Assembly (NCBI GenBank): GCA_037783415.1
Contig: JAZGTN010000094.1
Location: 4,092,001 to 4,156,000 of the forward strand
Reading direction: 5' to 3'
DNA from: Leptasterias polaris
Taxonomy: Eukaryota; Echinodermata; Asteroidea; Forcipulatida; Asteriidae
DNA: 64,000 bases
Part shown: piece after piece, positions 33,661 to 46,893 of the stretch
Numbering within the stretch: the stretch's first letter is position 1
Layout: each line of letters starts with the position of its first letter
Program-made: the position numbers and the translations under genes
Notes under the pieces: generated by a model
Told to the model about the DNA's origin: nothing
What the model saw: the letters and a program-made list of their open reading frames with translations, nothing else
Database searches by the model: none

Positions 33661-36360
33661 GTTTTCCAGAATTGGACTTTTAAAAATGCACTGGAATGTT
33701 TTACTCCTCCATTGTTCACAGACCAAAATAAACATACACAGCTGTATGCGTATGTAAAAAGAGTAGGACATAAAGGCACAGAATTGTATAACTATAAGTA
33801 TGTGAGATTAAAAACAAATAAATAAATTTTGAACCAAAATACAAAACAAAATTATTGAGAAGGCTGTATAGACTCTGGGAGAAATCAATTTTCCTGTATC
33901 CCAAAAATTACAACGTTGGGGGATCAAACAAGGAGTTAAAAATAATCCAATGTTTTTATGTAAACCATTCATATTATTATTTTGTATTTAATGATTTCTT
34001 GGTAAGGCTTTGTTGACAACAAGGTTGGTTATATAAAACAACTGATGATTTATTTACTAAAACTCAATTAAGTTAGGCCTACAAGTATCATTGGTATTTA
34101 ATCAGAAAAATTTACAAAAAATAGTTAAACATAAATGATAATACATAAAAATTATTTACACTACACTATAAAAATGAATCCATTCACATCGCCATGTATT
34201 ACTGATGTACGTCCTTACAACAACAAAATTCAATATAAAAGTTTTAGTTTTGTGCATGTTGGTTCATGAATTTGAAAATAACTATATGATTAAGTGTCAC
34301 CTACTAACATTCCATGATTAAATAAGATTTTGAATCCGAATTCATCATCTTTGTTTAAAGGCATTAAACATTGAACATATCTTACAACGATATAATATCA
34401 AAATTGTTATCTCCCAAATACATAAATGATAAATCAAAAACAAAAAAAAAGTTTTACAAGTTTTTAACAAATCCTTTCATTGTGTCACTTCAGTTAAATT
34501 AATGATGACATTGTTAAATATTTATAAATTGACCAACTTTTATAAGAAATATATACCAATTATATCAACATTAATCTAACTCTAAGAATTGTTTGCTTCA
34601 AATTTGAATAACTATACATTTTACAATACTAATTAAAATGAAACATGTTTAGGTTTTTAGAACTAACTTTAAACATTGATATGAAAAATAACAATAATTT
34701 ACTATGGGCTTTAAAAACCTAGAAATAGTTTTACTGTATACATTATAACAATCCAATGACATCAATTCAAATCTATATGTTGGAAAATGGGGTCTGCTTC
34801 AAGGCCTATGAAGACTGCCCATTTTTATTACATACAATGACAGTACAACATAACAAATTAATAGTAAATATATGTATGTTATTTATTTACAATTATTTGG
34901 ACAGGTTACACCATTAAGATGTGTGTGTGGTGGGGGGGGGGGGGTTGAAGCCCTCTTACATAAGCAACTCTATATGTACCTGATGTAGATGAACACTTTT
35001 TGACAACTAGGGCCTATGATTTTTATCATTAACAAAACAATTACAGTTAAACAAATTATACATTTACATTAACAAAAACAGTTACTTTACACAAACTTTA
35101 TACAGTGACTCACACCCTCTTAATTTCAGCTACATTGAATAAGTTAGACCTACACGTACATAGACATGCAGATTTACCATTTTTTGTTAAAAGGCCTAGT
35201 AATAAAACTAATAAAACTACTACTAATGAATTACTTTTCTAAATTCTCAGTGAAACAAATACGTCTAATTCTCAACAGTCGAAACTAGCCGATACATATA
35301 TTCTGTAAATATTTTTCTTTCAAGATAGTTGATTATTTGTATTATTATTATTATTAAGCCTATAATATCTATTGTATTACAACCTTGCAGCTTGATTTAG
35401 ACTCAAACCTCAAGTGTTTTTTTAATTTTGATTACCTATTAAAATAAATATCAAACATAAATGAAATATTTACCATAAACTTTTTCAGTCAAGAACTTTC
35501 TTTGAAAAAAAAAAAAAATGTTGGAAATTAACTGTACAATATTATCTATGTTATTTTATGCACCACTAACCAGAATTTGAAATTTTGTCGTTGTTAATAT
35601 GATGAGTTGGAGTGTGAGTCGAGCAGACATAAAGTCATCGCGCGTTGAAGATAATGTGACCAATATCAGAGTTGCCGTTTTGTATAGGACCCTGGTATGT
35701 GTTATTATCTTATTTCTCAATAATTCATAGACATTTGACAACTTTTTTCAAAGTGATAAGAGTATGACAATACATGTTTATCAAGCCTATATATATAGAA
35801 AACTAGTTGGGGAGATGGCCTTAGCTTTTGATCCACACTGGACCTTCGTCAGAGGTATTAACAAGCACAAACAAAAACATATATTTCTAATTTTCTAATT
35901 TGTTTCAACTAACCTCAGAAAAAATATGATTATAGAGGAGGGAAACTAACTTTCCTGTAACCAAAAGAGTTGTGTGGTGACACAAGGAATTAATAATAAC
36001 AAATATATAAGAACTATTAAATAAATAAAATATAAAGATTATTTGTAGCTAGGAGAAAACATATTATTTTGGTTAACTCATTACAGATCAATTAAATTTC
36101 ACCAATAAAAACTGCAAATTAATATCTTTTGGAGTTACTAAACAAAAATAAAACATACAATAAATGGTTCAGTCAGACATTGTCTTTGACGCCTGTCCCC
36201 CTTTAACATCAGTTTTCAATGTATGCACCACATTTTAATTAACATTTAGAAAGTTATGCAATAATTATAAATTACTATGAAGCATTTAATTAACTTATTA
36301 AATACTATGAAACTGATAAGGGAAACTATGGGCTACGACTTACAAGTATATTTAAATCTC
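33660..36360. other. AT-rich region, no gene seen
   Basis: Very AT-rich with a poly-G tract near 34931 and an (ATT)n tract near 35338. There is no supported exon. It may be intronic or untranslated sequence of a gene not identified here. Confidence 0.5.
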
Positions 36361-36364
36361 ATGT

Positions 36365-37140
36365 GACGTCGATGAAATAAACAAATGTGTTTTGGTTTTC
36401 GTAAACAAAGATTGAGCGTTAATTTGCAGTGTATACGTGAAAAAGGCAGCCTCGCTTCAGAGGTATAACAGATCAGAATGGTCCCACCATTTACTTGGTA
36501 GTAATATAATTGAAGTAAACTTTAATATTATAAAACCACTTTGTAATTTTTAAGAAATATTACTTAGCTTTAATTATTAACATAAAATATGTGTGTTGGA
36601 GTGCAATCAAGAATGACTAACACGAGAGGCAGCTAGATAGTGGTAGCGCCCTCTTATTTACTTTGCGATGATAGCCAATCATTATGAAGAATCTTTGTGA
36701 AAATGAAAAGTTAAAATATCGGCCATGACTTGTACGTTCGTAAAGATCTTGACTCTTTTTGAGTAACATCGATGAAATAAACAATCGTGTATCGATTTTG
36801 TAAACGGGCGCTGCAGAGATTGATCATCGATGCATCGATTAATCCATGAAAAAGCAGCCTCGCTTTAGAATAGTATCATTTAATACTGGAACTGTGATAA
36901 TAAAATAAAGAAATAATTATCTCAGTTGCAATAAATTTAATTTAATCAGTGTGTTCAAACATTAGATTGATACCCAATTCTACTTGGTAGTAGGTAAATA
37001 AATTTAATTTAATGTAAACTTTGTTATTATAAAAACCACTTTATCACACCTAAGAAATTTAATTTGATTGTTAATTTATTAAAGATGCGTGTGTCTGAGT
37101 GCAATTTTATTGAGGGCGGCTAGAAACTTTAAAACAAACA
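36365..37140. repeat. Diverged tandem duplication of about 400 bp
   Basis: 'tgatgaaataaacaa', 'gcagcctcgctt' and 'ttataaa(a)accactt' recur in order about 400-480 bp apart (36370 and following; 36770 and following). Confidence 0.7.
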
Positions 37141-37624
37141 CATGATTGCTATAAATATTAGAGTGTAATAGTTAATAGAAAGCACTTACATTGCAAGCAC
37201 TGTGTTTTACAAGTGTTTTCATTTTACTACAGTTGAAATTCTTTTTAAAACCACACAATGATTTGAATCTGTTTTACAGGGAATAATGTCGCAACTAAAG
37301 TCAACTAGAGACAATAATTATGCATTTTAGTTTATCTTAATACTTAAAGGTGTATTACCTAATTTCTTAATTAATTTTTAGCGTAAACACATCTTGTAAT
37401 TATTTTTGAACTATCCATCCTATGGTTTATACATTAGTTCCGAGCAGTTATTGTCAAGCGGTGATTTGTCGCAGTGGGCTAGCTCACAGCTAAAACCCTC
37501 TATAGGGATAAATGTTTGTAATCTCATCTCAAGACAGGAATTGGCAGTATTACTGTACAAAACCCCTCGCTAATTTACCAGTAAATTATATATATATATT
37601 TGTTTATTCTTGTAAATTGTAATT

Positions 37625-38885
37625 GAATGAATACATGTACGCTTGTGTTATTTTAAAAGAAATTTTAACAATGCCTTGAAGGAATAAATTGACACGGGTA
37701 AAAAAAAAAATATCTTGTTATGTGTGATAAAGTTTCATTAAATTTCTCTGCACGCTTGTTTTTTTTAAAAGAAATTTTAACAATGCCATAAAGGAATAAA
37801 TGTACGCGGGTAAAAAAAGGTCTTGTTATCTGACCTTACGTTTCATTAAATTTCTCTGCACGCTTGTGTTTTTTTTAAAGACATATTTAACAATGCCTTA
37901 AAGGAATAAATGTACGCGGGTAAAAAAAAGTCTTGTTATCTGACCTTACGTTTCATTAAATTTCTCTGCACGCTTGTTTTTTTTAAATGAAATTTTAACA
38001 ATGCCTTAAAGGAATAAATGTACGCGGGTAAAAAAAAGTCTTGTTATCTGACCTTACGTTTCATAAAATTTCTCTGCACGCTTGTTTTTTTTAAAAGAAA
38101 TTTTAACAATGCCTTAAAGGAATAAATGTACGCGGGTAAAAAAAAGTCTTGTTATCTGACCTTACGTTTCATAACATTTCTCTGCACGCTTGTTTTTTTT
38201 AAAAGAAATTTTAACAATGCCTTAAAGGAATAAATGTACGCGGGTAAAAAAAAGTCTTGTTATCTGACCTTACGTTTCATAAATTTCTCTGCACGCTTGT
38301 GTTTTTTAAAAGAAATTTTAACAATGCCATAAAGGAATAAATGTACGCGGGTAAAAAAAGGTCTTGTTATCTGACCTTACGTTTCATTAAATTTCTCTGC
38401 ACGCTTGTGTTTTTTTTAAAGACATATTTAACAATGCCTTAAAGGAATAAATGTACGCGGGTAAAAAAAAGTCTTGTTATCTGACCTTACGTTTCATAAA
38501 ATTTCTCTGCACGCTTGTTTTTTTTTAAAGAAATTTTAACAATGCCTTAAAGGAATAAATGTACGCGGGTAAAAAAAAGTCTTGTTATCTGACCTTACGT
38601 TTCATAAAATTTCTCTGCACGCTTGTTTTTTTTTAAAGAAATTTTAACAATGCCTTAAAGGAATAAATGTACGCGGGTAAAAAAAAGTCTTGTTATCTGA
38701 CCTTACGTTTCATAAATTTCTCTGCACGCTTGTGTTTTTTAAAAGAAATTTTAACAATGCCTTAAAGGAATGTACGCGGGTAAAAAAAAGTCTTGTTATC
38801 TGACCTAACGTTTCATTAAATTTCTCTGCACGCTTGTTTTTTTTAAAAGAAATTTTAACAATGTATTGAATAAGTATTTGGCATG
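37625..38885. repeat. 108-bp tandem array with a 5-unit higher-order period
   Basis: Twelve occurrences of 'cgcttgt' from about 37640 to 38831 at 104-113 bp spacing. The unit contains 'tttaacaatgccttaaagga', 'gtacgcgggtaaaaaaa' and 'ttatctgaccttacgtttca'. Variants such as 'aaagacatatttaac' (37876, 38417) recur about 541 bp apart. Confidence 0.95.
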
Positions 38886-39865
38886 GTTGAAAAAAAGTCT
38901 TGTTATGTGGTAAGTATTGTTATGTGTTTTACGGAAACTTTAACATTGTTAATTTTTTACTTGCAAAAGACTGAGCACAATTCTATTCAAGAAGGGTGTT
39001 TCTTCTTTTATTATTTTCTTGCAACTTCAATGGCTTTTGGTGCAGGGTATAGGCTCAAATCAGATCTCTATGTCTTCCTAAATACTTGTAACCATAACAC
39101 AAAGTAAGGGGAATGAACAAATTTCTTGCTACATGTATCATTTTATTTGATAACTCCACATAAACAATATAATTCCAACATTACTGGTATCAGAGCATTA
39201 TTTTTAATTTCAAATTAAATAAGTCTAAAGAAATAAAAACTTAAAATCATTGGAAGAATTGATATTTTCTGCACTTCCTGTACACATTTCTTTTTGAAGA
39301 CTGTCTGATTTATTAGAAGCTAAGCTAGTGAAACTTCTTCATTAATTGGGCATGTTTTATCACAATCACATTTAATGTGCAAAGATTGAAGGCTTTCAAA
39401 GTTTTGGCCAATAAGCACCCCAAGTTAACGGTAGTCTTGAGACTGTTGTCTAGCAAAGTTGGTTAGTGTACAACAAAAGAAACAATTGGGGCTCAAGACA
39501 ATTAATTCAATCTATTCAAAAAACAATTTCAACTTAGAAAAAAAAAGTCAAAAGGAATAGAAAGGCAGCTTTAAAGTACAACTGCACTAGCCTTTTAATA
39601 ATAAAAGACCAATAACAAACTTTTTGTTCAATGGTTTTAGCGAGTTTGATTTGGGGGTAGAACCTTCATATTACATAATTGTTTGAAAGAAAGTTTTTAT
39701 TCAAAAAGATCTCATAATTTCAGAGTATGAATTTATCGCAAGTCAAGTTGAACCCAGTCAAAAGGTTCTGTCAATTTCTGGGCTATTATAATATTATAAG
39801 GGGTGAGAAACTCATGTCCAAAACCAATTTTGGGAGATAGTTATTTTGTTTTTTCATAAAATGTC
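38886..39865. other. AT-rich, no gene seen
   Basis: No supported exon. A short plus-strand frame at 38883-39107 has low-complexity composition and is not called. Confidence 0.5.
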
Positions 39866-39867
39866 AC

Positions 39868-39887
39868 CCCCCCCCCCCCCCCCCCCC
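39868..39887. repeat. Poly-C tract
   Basis: About 20 consecutive C, part of the window-wide set of G/C homopolymers. Confidence 0.9.
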
Positions 39888-40117
39888 GTATAATCGCCTC
39901 CTTGGTCCCCAGCCGGGTAGCAGAACAAATCGAAACCTTGGAGGACCTCCCAAAATAGCTTTGAACCCCAACGAACCACTGTTACACTACAGAGAATGGG
40001 GGTGCAGACTCAAGGATGAATTTCCAAGATTTGCACTCGCATGTCACCCTCACTTGTCAGAAGTGATCTGACGACCCTTGCAAAATCACCATTATCACTA
40101 TCAAACTAGGAACTCAC

Positions 40118-40217
40118 CATCACGCTTTTGTGGTAGTTGTGTCGTGTCCTTGGAACTCGGGGAAAAACGTGAACTTCGATGAAGAGTACAGCGCGGAGAC
40201 GTGTTGACAGCAACCAT
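40118..40217 (-). CDS. Possible first coding exon, unknown protein
   Basis: ATG at 40217 opens 33 codons (MVAVNTSPRCTLHRSSRFSP, then SKDTTQLPQKRD) ending at a consensus donor G|GTGAGT, phase 1. A TCATGTGAC motif (M-box/E-box-like) lies about 35 bases upstream. No following exon was recognised in the AT-rich sequence to the left. Confidence 0.38.
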
Positions 40218-40489
40218 GTTTGTGTTTATTATGATCTGCTCGTGTCACATGATCAAACAACACGGCATTAAACTCATTTGAATAACAAAGCAGTTTCGTT
40301 CTATTTGAAGAATCATCATTTTGGTTGGTCGTGGACAGGTTTCTTGCATCTAAGTTACAACCATATAAAAAAATGTCTCAAGTGAATTGCGGCATGACAT
40401 GTAGCTTCAAATTGCAGAGACAAAAAACTAAAGAGCAAAATTTGTATTGGGGTGCATCTATTTCCAATTCCTTGGTGGTATTCTCTGTT

Positions 40490-41320
40490 CGCCCATATCC
40501 TGGGTCAAAACGGCAATTTTCTTATTACTGAGGGGGGGGGGTTTTCTCGTTTGTTTCAAAAGTGACTTTGACGGACGGTGGTTGTGTTTTTGAAAACTTA
40601 TGACAAACTGAACTGTGGTGGTTGGTGGAAGGGAACCCTACAATTTTGACAAAAATAAAGTATTAAAATCAAAGAGTTTTAAATAAAATTAAATTATTAC
40701 TTTCAAAATTAAATTGTTTTTTCTTTAAATGTGTTTCAAGAGCCTTACCAAAAAGCATTACTTTCGTGTTTTCGCAATAAAAAAAAAACATCTTCAAAGT
40801 TTACAAATAAGTGTAATAAGCTTTAATTACATTAAAAACGGCTTTTCGGTACTCATCCATCCCGAAAAAACATAAATTTTAACAGTTTTCCAAATATCGC
40901 CAAACCCCCCTCCATATGAAAATTGCCGTTTTGACCCAGGATATGAGCGATTTCCTACACGGATATTTTGTACACAGTTTATGGAGCCATGTGGACCCGT
41001 GATATGGCCATATTCCTGTGCCCATTGCTTGTGCACAGTCTATGGAGCCTTGTGGACCCGTGATATGGCCATATTCCTGTGCCCATTGCTTGTGCACAGT
41101 CTATGGAGCCTTGTGGACCCGTGATATGGCCATATTCCTGTGCCCATAGCTTGTGCACAGTGTATGGGGACACGGCGTCTAAGAATATTTCCATATCGTG
41201 GATCCACCAGGCTCCATAGGCCGTGTACAAAATAACTGCATAGGATTTCGCTCATATCCTGGGTCAAAACGTGATTTTTCTTGTGATGGGGGTTTTTCTC
41301 GTTTGTTTCAAAAGTGACTT
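40490..41320. repeat. Repeat cluster with a 61-bp tandem and inverted flanks
   Basis: 'atatcctgggtcaaaacg' occurs at about 40495 and 41255 in direct orientation and inverted near 40930. Between them, 'tggagccttgtggacccgtg' repeats at 40982, 41043 and 41104 (61-bp period), with a degenerate partial copy on each side. Confidence 0.9.
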
Positions 41321-42530
41321 TTGGGGTTCAAAATTAACAGAAAACGAGTTTTTTGATGTTTTAACCTGCCCCGAGATCTTAAACTCAGAGTATTTTATGG
41401 TTTTTAATTTTGTTTTGAGTTTTTTTTATCTGCCATTATTTTTTGCAACCAAGGAAGGAGGTTGGTTCTCTGGTTGTGTTTTTCAAACTATGATGACAAA
41501 CTGAATGAACTTGGAACCTTACAAACTTGCTCCTTAGGCCGTGCACATTTTGAATTTTAGATTAAAACAAGTGTTTTTAGATGAATTGAAAAGGGTTTAA
41601 AAAGGCTTTTTGGAGGTTCATTAGACTTTGTTATATTTTTATGTAAGAACTTTGAAAATAAATCAATGTTTTATTATTTTGTGTATTGTTCATCACTTGT
41701 GGTTTTTTTTTCTTGCAAACAATTTGGGTCCCACCAGTTGTCAAATTTTGAGATCGATATTTGAGATGATTCTGCATTGTATTTGATTTTGTTTTTCTAC
41801 TAACTTTGTCAATGATAAAAACTCATCACTAATGGAAAACAGATTCATCTCGCTTGATTCCATCTTTTTGCAAACTATTCGATGACACTAAACTTTCCCA
41901 AACCAAAGCCTTCACCGTGTACACCCCAAAGTTCAACTCGTAACCCAAGTTTCAACCTAGTTTGACCTACCCCCCTAGGTCTTCCTTCTCTCGTACCCAG
42001 TGGGCAATGCATTCAAACCAGACGGTTTGTTGGGGGATTTTTTTATGGGGGGGGGGGGGGCAAGGCAAAGTCATAACTGGGGGCTACTTTTTTGAACCAA
42101 ACTACTCATTTGTGCACATTGTTTAAAATATAATTTTTAGGGGGATTGGGAAAGGTTCTAAGCAGGGGGCTTTTCGCCACCTTGCTCCCTCCCTTGTTAA
42201 ACCACTGCTCGTAGTCGTACTCTGACATGGTGTCATTTACTGGAATGAACTGGACATTGGGTTAAAAGACAGTACTAGTCTGTTTTTATTTGCTAGAAAT
42301 CTGAAAAAAATCCATTATCAACAGTTACGTGTAAGAATTCACCTTGTATCTTATTTTATAATTTATTTAAGTGAATCAATACATTGTGCCTAGTCTCACT
42401 TTTTGTTTGTGTTGTCCTGTCCTAGTCCGCCGTCTGTTGTTGTTTTTGTAGTGTTGTCCTGTTTTTTAGGGAAAGGTACAAAAGCCATGCTTCACCTCGT
42501 TTCCTACATGTTGACATTGAATTGAATTGA
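41320..42530. other. No gene seen
   Basis: Unassigned sequence with a poly-G tract near 42047. No exon or defined element. Confidence 0.5.
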
Positions 42531-42560
42531 ATTGAATTGAATTGAAAATTGAATTGATGC
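42518..42560. repeat. (ATTGA)n microsatellite
   Basis: About six ATTGA units followed by an imperfect extension. Confidence 0.9.
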
Positions 42561-42604
42561 TTATACTGCTTAACCGTGAATGCTTTATATTTCAGTGCTG
42601 CACA

Positions 42605-42885
42605 TGTGGCCTAAAATACAGGGGTTATCAACAAGGATCACCCTGTACCCAAATGCTTATCAACCTGGTGGCAGCCCGAGGGTCTCTCCTTGTAAAATGT
42701 GTTGTACCCCAGGGCTTCCGCTCCCCTTTATACCCAAAAGATAAACCACCCTGTACCCAAAGTCTTACTTATCCGGCACCCCGAGCCTCACCCCGTACCC
42801 CAAGTTTCAGTACCCTGTATCCAAAAACTCAAGCCATTTGTACCAAAGACGAACCCTTTACTCAAAAGCTAATACCATTATGATA
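42605..42885. repeat. Degenerate 'ccctgtacccaaa' minisatellite
   Basis: Irregular recurrences of 'ccctgtacccaaa' and 'accccgtaccccaagt' explain the open frame here. No gene is called. Confidence 0.6.
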
Positions 42886-43189
42886 TGATATACCTATAAT
42901 GCTATTATAACATTATACACCCTCACTCAAATGCTGTCCATAAGCGTTACTTTTGAGGCACAAATGTTCCCTCCAATTGGTGCATATTTCCAAGCAGAGA
43001 TTATTTTATTTGACACATCAATAGAAACAATTAGGATCTATAAAAGTCAATATATTAAAACGGAGAATAAAAAATGAATTGATAGGAAACTATTTGCAAG
43101 GTCTTTTACCTTTTGTTATTTTAGGTCTAAACTTTTAAGTGTTCCGTTGTATTGTTTGTAATGTTTATTAAGAGAGAAACTCTACCTTA

Positions 43190-43485
43190 GCGGCTTCCTT
43201 AATCTTAAATGTTTCGGTGGTCAGCCTCTACATATATTTTGCACGGTAAATGTGCCACCATCGACCTGGTTTCTCCTGTCAGGATGTTTGAGCGTGAAAT
43301 CAGGCTTTCTGCTTCATCATCCATACACTCTCGCTTAGCTGCTGAGATGTAGAACAAAGAGCCATTCCAACAGCTTTATTCCACGCACTGCATCTCTTTG
43401 GTACTCCTTGCCTGGTGCATGTTTCCCTCTATCCTACACTCTATACTGTTTAAAGAGGAATATTAATTCCTACCTTCAGCTCCCC
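43190..43485 (+). mobile_element. LINE ORF2 C-terminal remnant
   Basis: One frame reads SFIPRTASLWYSLPGACFPL and LKRNINSYLQL (about 43370-43480), matching the FIPRTAxLWNSLP...FKxxINxxL tail of CR1/L2-type LINE proteins. Upstream decayed sequence resembles the preceding 'YFHGKC' region. Confidence 0.7.
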
Positions 43486-43671
43486 GAATTATATTCATTT
43501 TAAATGTTTGCTTCTTGTAGCCCCTTACCAAGAGTGGCTTTTAGTATATTTCTACCTCCATGGTTTTGGGCATAAACAATAGTATGTATAAAAACAATAT
43601 CCATGACACACTCAGCTCTTAATATAATATGACTCAAAAAGATTTTGGGGCAACAGGAATCTCCACTAAAG

Positions 43672-43880
43672 GCAGGGCCTAATTTCATAGAGCCGCTTTA
43701 GCACAAAAAGTAGCTAAGCACAACAAAATAATGCTTACCAGGATAAGGAAACCAGCCAAATTACCTTTCCACGTCTACGATTTGTGATTGGTATCCTGCT
43801 CATTAACTTATGCTATAAAGCAGAAAATGTGTAAGCAATATTTGCTGCAGCAGCTTGGGCCTAGGTGATATGTTTGATGA
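43672..43880. mobile_element. MITE-like repeat (aatttcatagagc family)
   Basis: 'taatttcatagagccgcttt', 'gctaagcac', 'aaaccagcc' and 'aagcagaaaatg' match other copies at 54050-54225, 56696-56880 and 61900-62125 (and its duplicate at 27880-28130). Confidence 0.7.
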
Positions 43881-44159
43881 TGATCAAAAAGGCTGGAAAT
43901 GAATTAAAATATTTATCTGAATTCTTGCATATTTGAAATTAATTCAAAACACAACTCGGTTATGGTTCATGTGATAAAACCAATGCACTCATTTTTATTA
44001 CTCAAATCACACAATGTTTACAAGTTTGTACTTCAAAAATACATCACAAAAGTGGTATAAGTAATAGTCAATAATATATTTACAGGAAAACAGGTGGAAT
44101 GAAAAATACTTGGACGGATATTTATAATCAAAATCTGATCTAAACTCTCAATATTACAA

Positions 44160-44490
44160 TATTCTTATTAAAAAGTTAATTATTTGTTTCCATTAGTTAT
44201 AAACTTAGCATGAAAGTGAAGTACTTCATTGGACGGATGGTAAAGGCTGTAACTGAATGAAGCGACAATATTACATCATTATATGGGATTTGAGGCATGG
44301 CATGGTGAAGTATCAATGTATATTTGGTTTGCGGTAACACCATGTGTATATCTACTTGCTAGGTAGATATTACATTATTCTTCATAAAAAGTTGATTATT
44401 TGTTTCCATTAGCTATAAACTTAACATGTAAGTGAAGTACCTCATTGGACGGATGGTAAATGCTGTGTCTGAATGAAGCAACTTTGGCTC
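44160..44490. repeat. Local duplication of about 100 bp
   Basis: 'tatttgtttccattag', 'gtgaagtac', 'cattggacggatggtaaa' and 'ctgaatgaagc' recur about 222 bp apart. Confidence 0.8.
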
Positions 44491-44749
44491 CAGCTTTGGC
44501 TCCAGCTGTGGTAGTCAGAAGTGACAACATTGAAGGTTCTACGATCTTGACAAAGCAACAGCCAAAACTATTGATTCGGACTAGGCCTAAAGTTCTACTG
44601 AGTCATACTTTACTTTAATACATACAAATCAAGGTTACCAATTTCATTACTTTTAAAGCACATGTACAACATTGGTAATTGTCAAAGACCTGTATCCACA
44701 CTTTATGTGAACCCAATATATACATGAAATAAAAAACTTGTGAAAGTTT

Positions 44750-45030
44750 TAGCTAAATTGGTCTCTGGCGTCATGAGAAAACAGTGCACAAAAAACATTA
44801 TATATTTTCATTGTTTTCAAACATCAGATTTTATCACGCGTGATAAAGACTAATTGTTTCACTAATTTTCTTAAAAACTACAGCATTTCAAGCGAAACTA
44901 CTTCAAGGGAAGTTTTCCATGACCATCTCTATACCATGTAAGTTATGTGCAAATCTGTGAACATTTATATTTTCAGTCTTACCAATGTTGTACACACCCT
45001 TTAAGGTAGGGACATACTTTGGTAATGACC
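44750..45030. repeat. MITE-like dispersed repeat (inverse copy)
   Basis: Inverse relative of 11290-11660 ('caaatctgtgaacattt', 'accaatgttgtacacaccct', 'ttatcacgcgtgataaag'). Confidence 0.55.
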
Positions 45031-46668
45031 CCGAAAATATATGGTGTGATTTTTATCCAAAAGCTTACTTATTATAAAGATGGTAACGGTAGAAAGCATC
45101 CTGTGAACTTATTTTGTCTGAAATGCCCCTGTTGATTTGATAATCAACAAAAGTTTGTGAAAACATGCGAGTCTCCAAAGATAGCCAGTAAGTGACTATG
45201 AAATTTGCGTGGTGTCTGTTTGAATGCTGCCCTCAATGTGGCCAGAGATGCAGTTGGTACTCGCTGTCACCTCGCTAAATGTCAATGGATTCAATGTTAT
45301 TGATGAAAATGCAGTGACAGTTTTTTGCTGTTTTCTCAACAAGTGGACACTGTATTCAGCTAAAACTTTAACAGGTGACTTTTATTGTATCTTTCTTGAT
45401 AATTTGGCCTATAAATCAGCATTGTGGTGACAAAAAACAAGAGATGACTCTAGCTTTAAATGAGAACATTCCTACAGTATGAATAAAGGAAAAGTTAAGT
45501 TAAATTTATCATAAAATTCCAACTATTAAAATACCAACACAGATCATTCCAAATTATAATATCTTTACAAAGAGAAATGATATAGTTTACATAATACATC
45601 AATACCAGTATTCATGGAGCAATATTGTCCATTGAAATAGATAGATTATTTTCAATAACTGGTCCCAAACTTTGAAACACTATATTCCCATCAACATCGG
45701 GGGCGCCCCATCCCTCACCATTATCATGGAACGTCTTATAGACACATCTCATTCACGACACCCTGGTAATTCTCCTATTCTTGTACAGCACTTTGATCGC
45801 TAGCGTAAAGCGCTTTAAATATTCAAGTTCTGTCTTGTGATTGGTTGAGAGTGCATATGATAACGTTCTTATTCAAAAGTGTGACATAATTTTGCTGTAA
45901 GCCACGCCCACTTCAAACAAACTGGTTCCAGCGATAGCAAGAAGTGGTTAAAAGAAATGCATCGGTCTAGTTGACATTTTGTGCAGAATAATAATGATAA
46001 TTTTTGGACTTGTTTTTCTTATATGTTTTGCATTGATGTTACAACAGAATGGTCAGTTCCCATTGAATAAATGCCTTTAAACGCTGGCAATTTGTGAAAT
46101 TAGACAGATAAACTTGAGGCAGCTTTGAAGTAGCAAAACTTTGCGAATCACCCCAGGGTTAAATACTTTTTCTAATATATTAAAGAAAATTTACAGAGGA
46201 AAATATTTGTTATGTGAACTCCAAACTCAATTAGACGAAACTATGTTTAGGGAAGACAGTTTTGGGGCTGCCTTCATATTTGGCCGTGTCAGTCCAATGT
46301 TTCATCTCCTAAAAGAGCATTTACATTACACACAAGTTTGAAAGTTTCAAAACGTTGTATCTCTCTTCCAATAAATCCAGATGCACACACAAAATCAATT
46401 GGTGCTGAGATATGTTTTTGCACGGAGAATTTTCGTGCAAGACTTGACGTTGTTGGACAATCGAGATACAATGTTTCAGCACTGACAAGGCGATTTATAA
46501 CATCTTAGATTTGACAGTTGGAGTGGTTGGTGTTCAAGGGGTGATACCCTTTAGATAGAAGGTCCAGGCTACGTTAGCGTTCCCTCCAGCTGATCTAGGA
46601 CAAGTTACAACCATCGACTCCGATGATCTAGACCGCCTGGCCACAACAATCTAAGGTTGATTGTTTAC
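45030..46668. other. Intron or intergenic sequence left of the last HYDIN exon found
   Basis: Scanned on the minus strand for the expected HYDIN C-terminal exons. None recognised. A LINE-like 3' end ('gtaaagcgctttaaatattc') occurs near 45807. Confidence 0.5.
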
Positions 46669-46893
46669 CTTGCATGTGTACTCTGTCTTGAGCTTGGCAA
46701 AGTTGACAAAGTGCGCCGACTGCTGCTGCCCGCTGCCCAGCGGGGCCCTGAAGTACACCGCCTTCTCCGGTCCCGCTGCAGTCGCTGTGAGCTGAAGGTC
46801 GTACTGGAACATGCCAAGCTCTGCACTGCTCAGCTGCAACTTGCTGTTGGCGACTCCGGTCTTCAAGGGTAGGAACTCAAAGCTCAGTGATCC
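46669..46893 (-). CDS. HYDIN: HYDIN exon (last one found)
   Basis: Acceptor TTTATTTCACAG, 75 codons in phase 0. Encodes GSLSFEFLPLKTGVANSKLQ, LGMFQYDLQLTATAAGPEKA and FVNFAKLKTEYTCK, donor AAG|GTAAAC. A donor rather than a stop codon follows, so at least one more exon is expected to the left. None was recognised between 39 and 46.6 kb. Confidence 0.95.
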
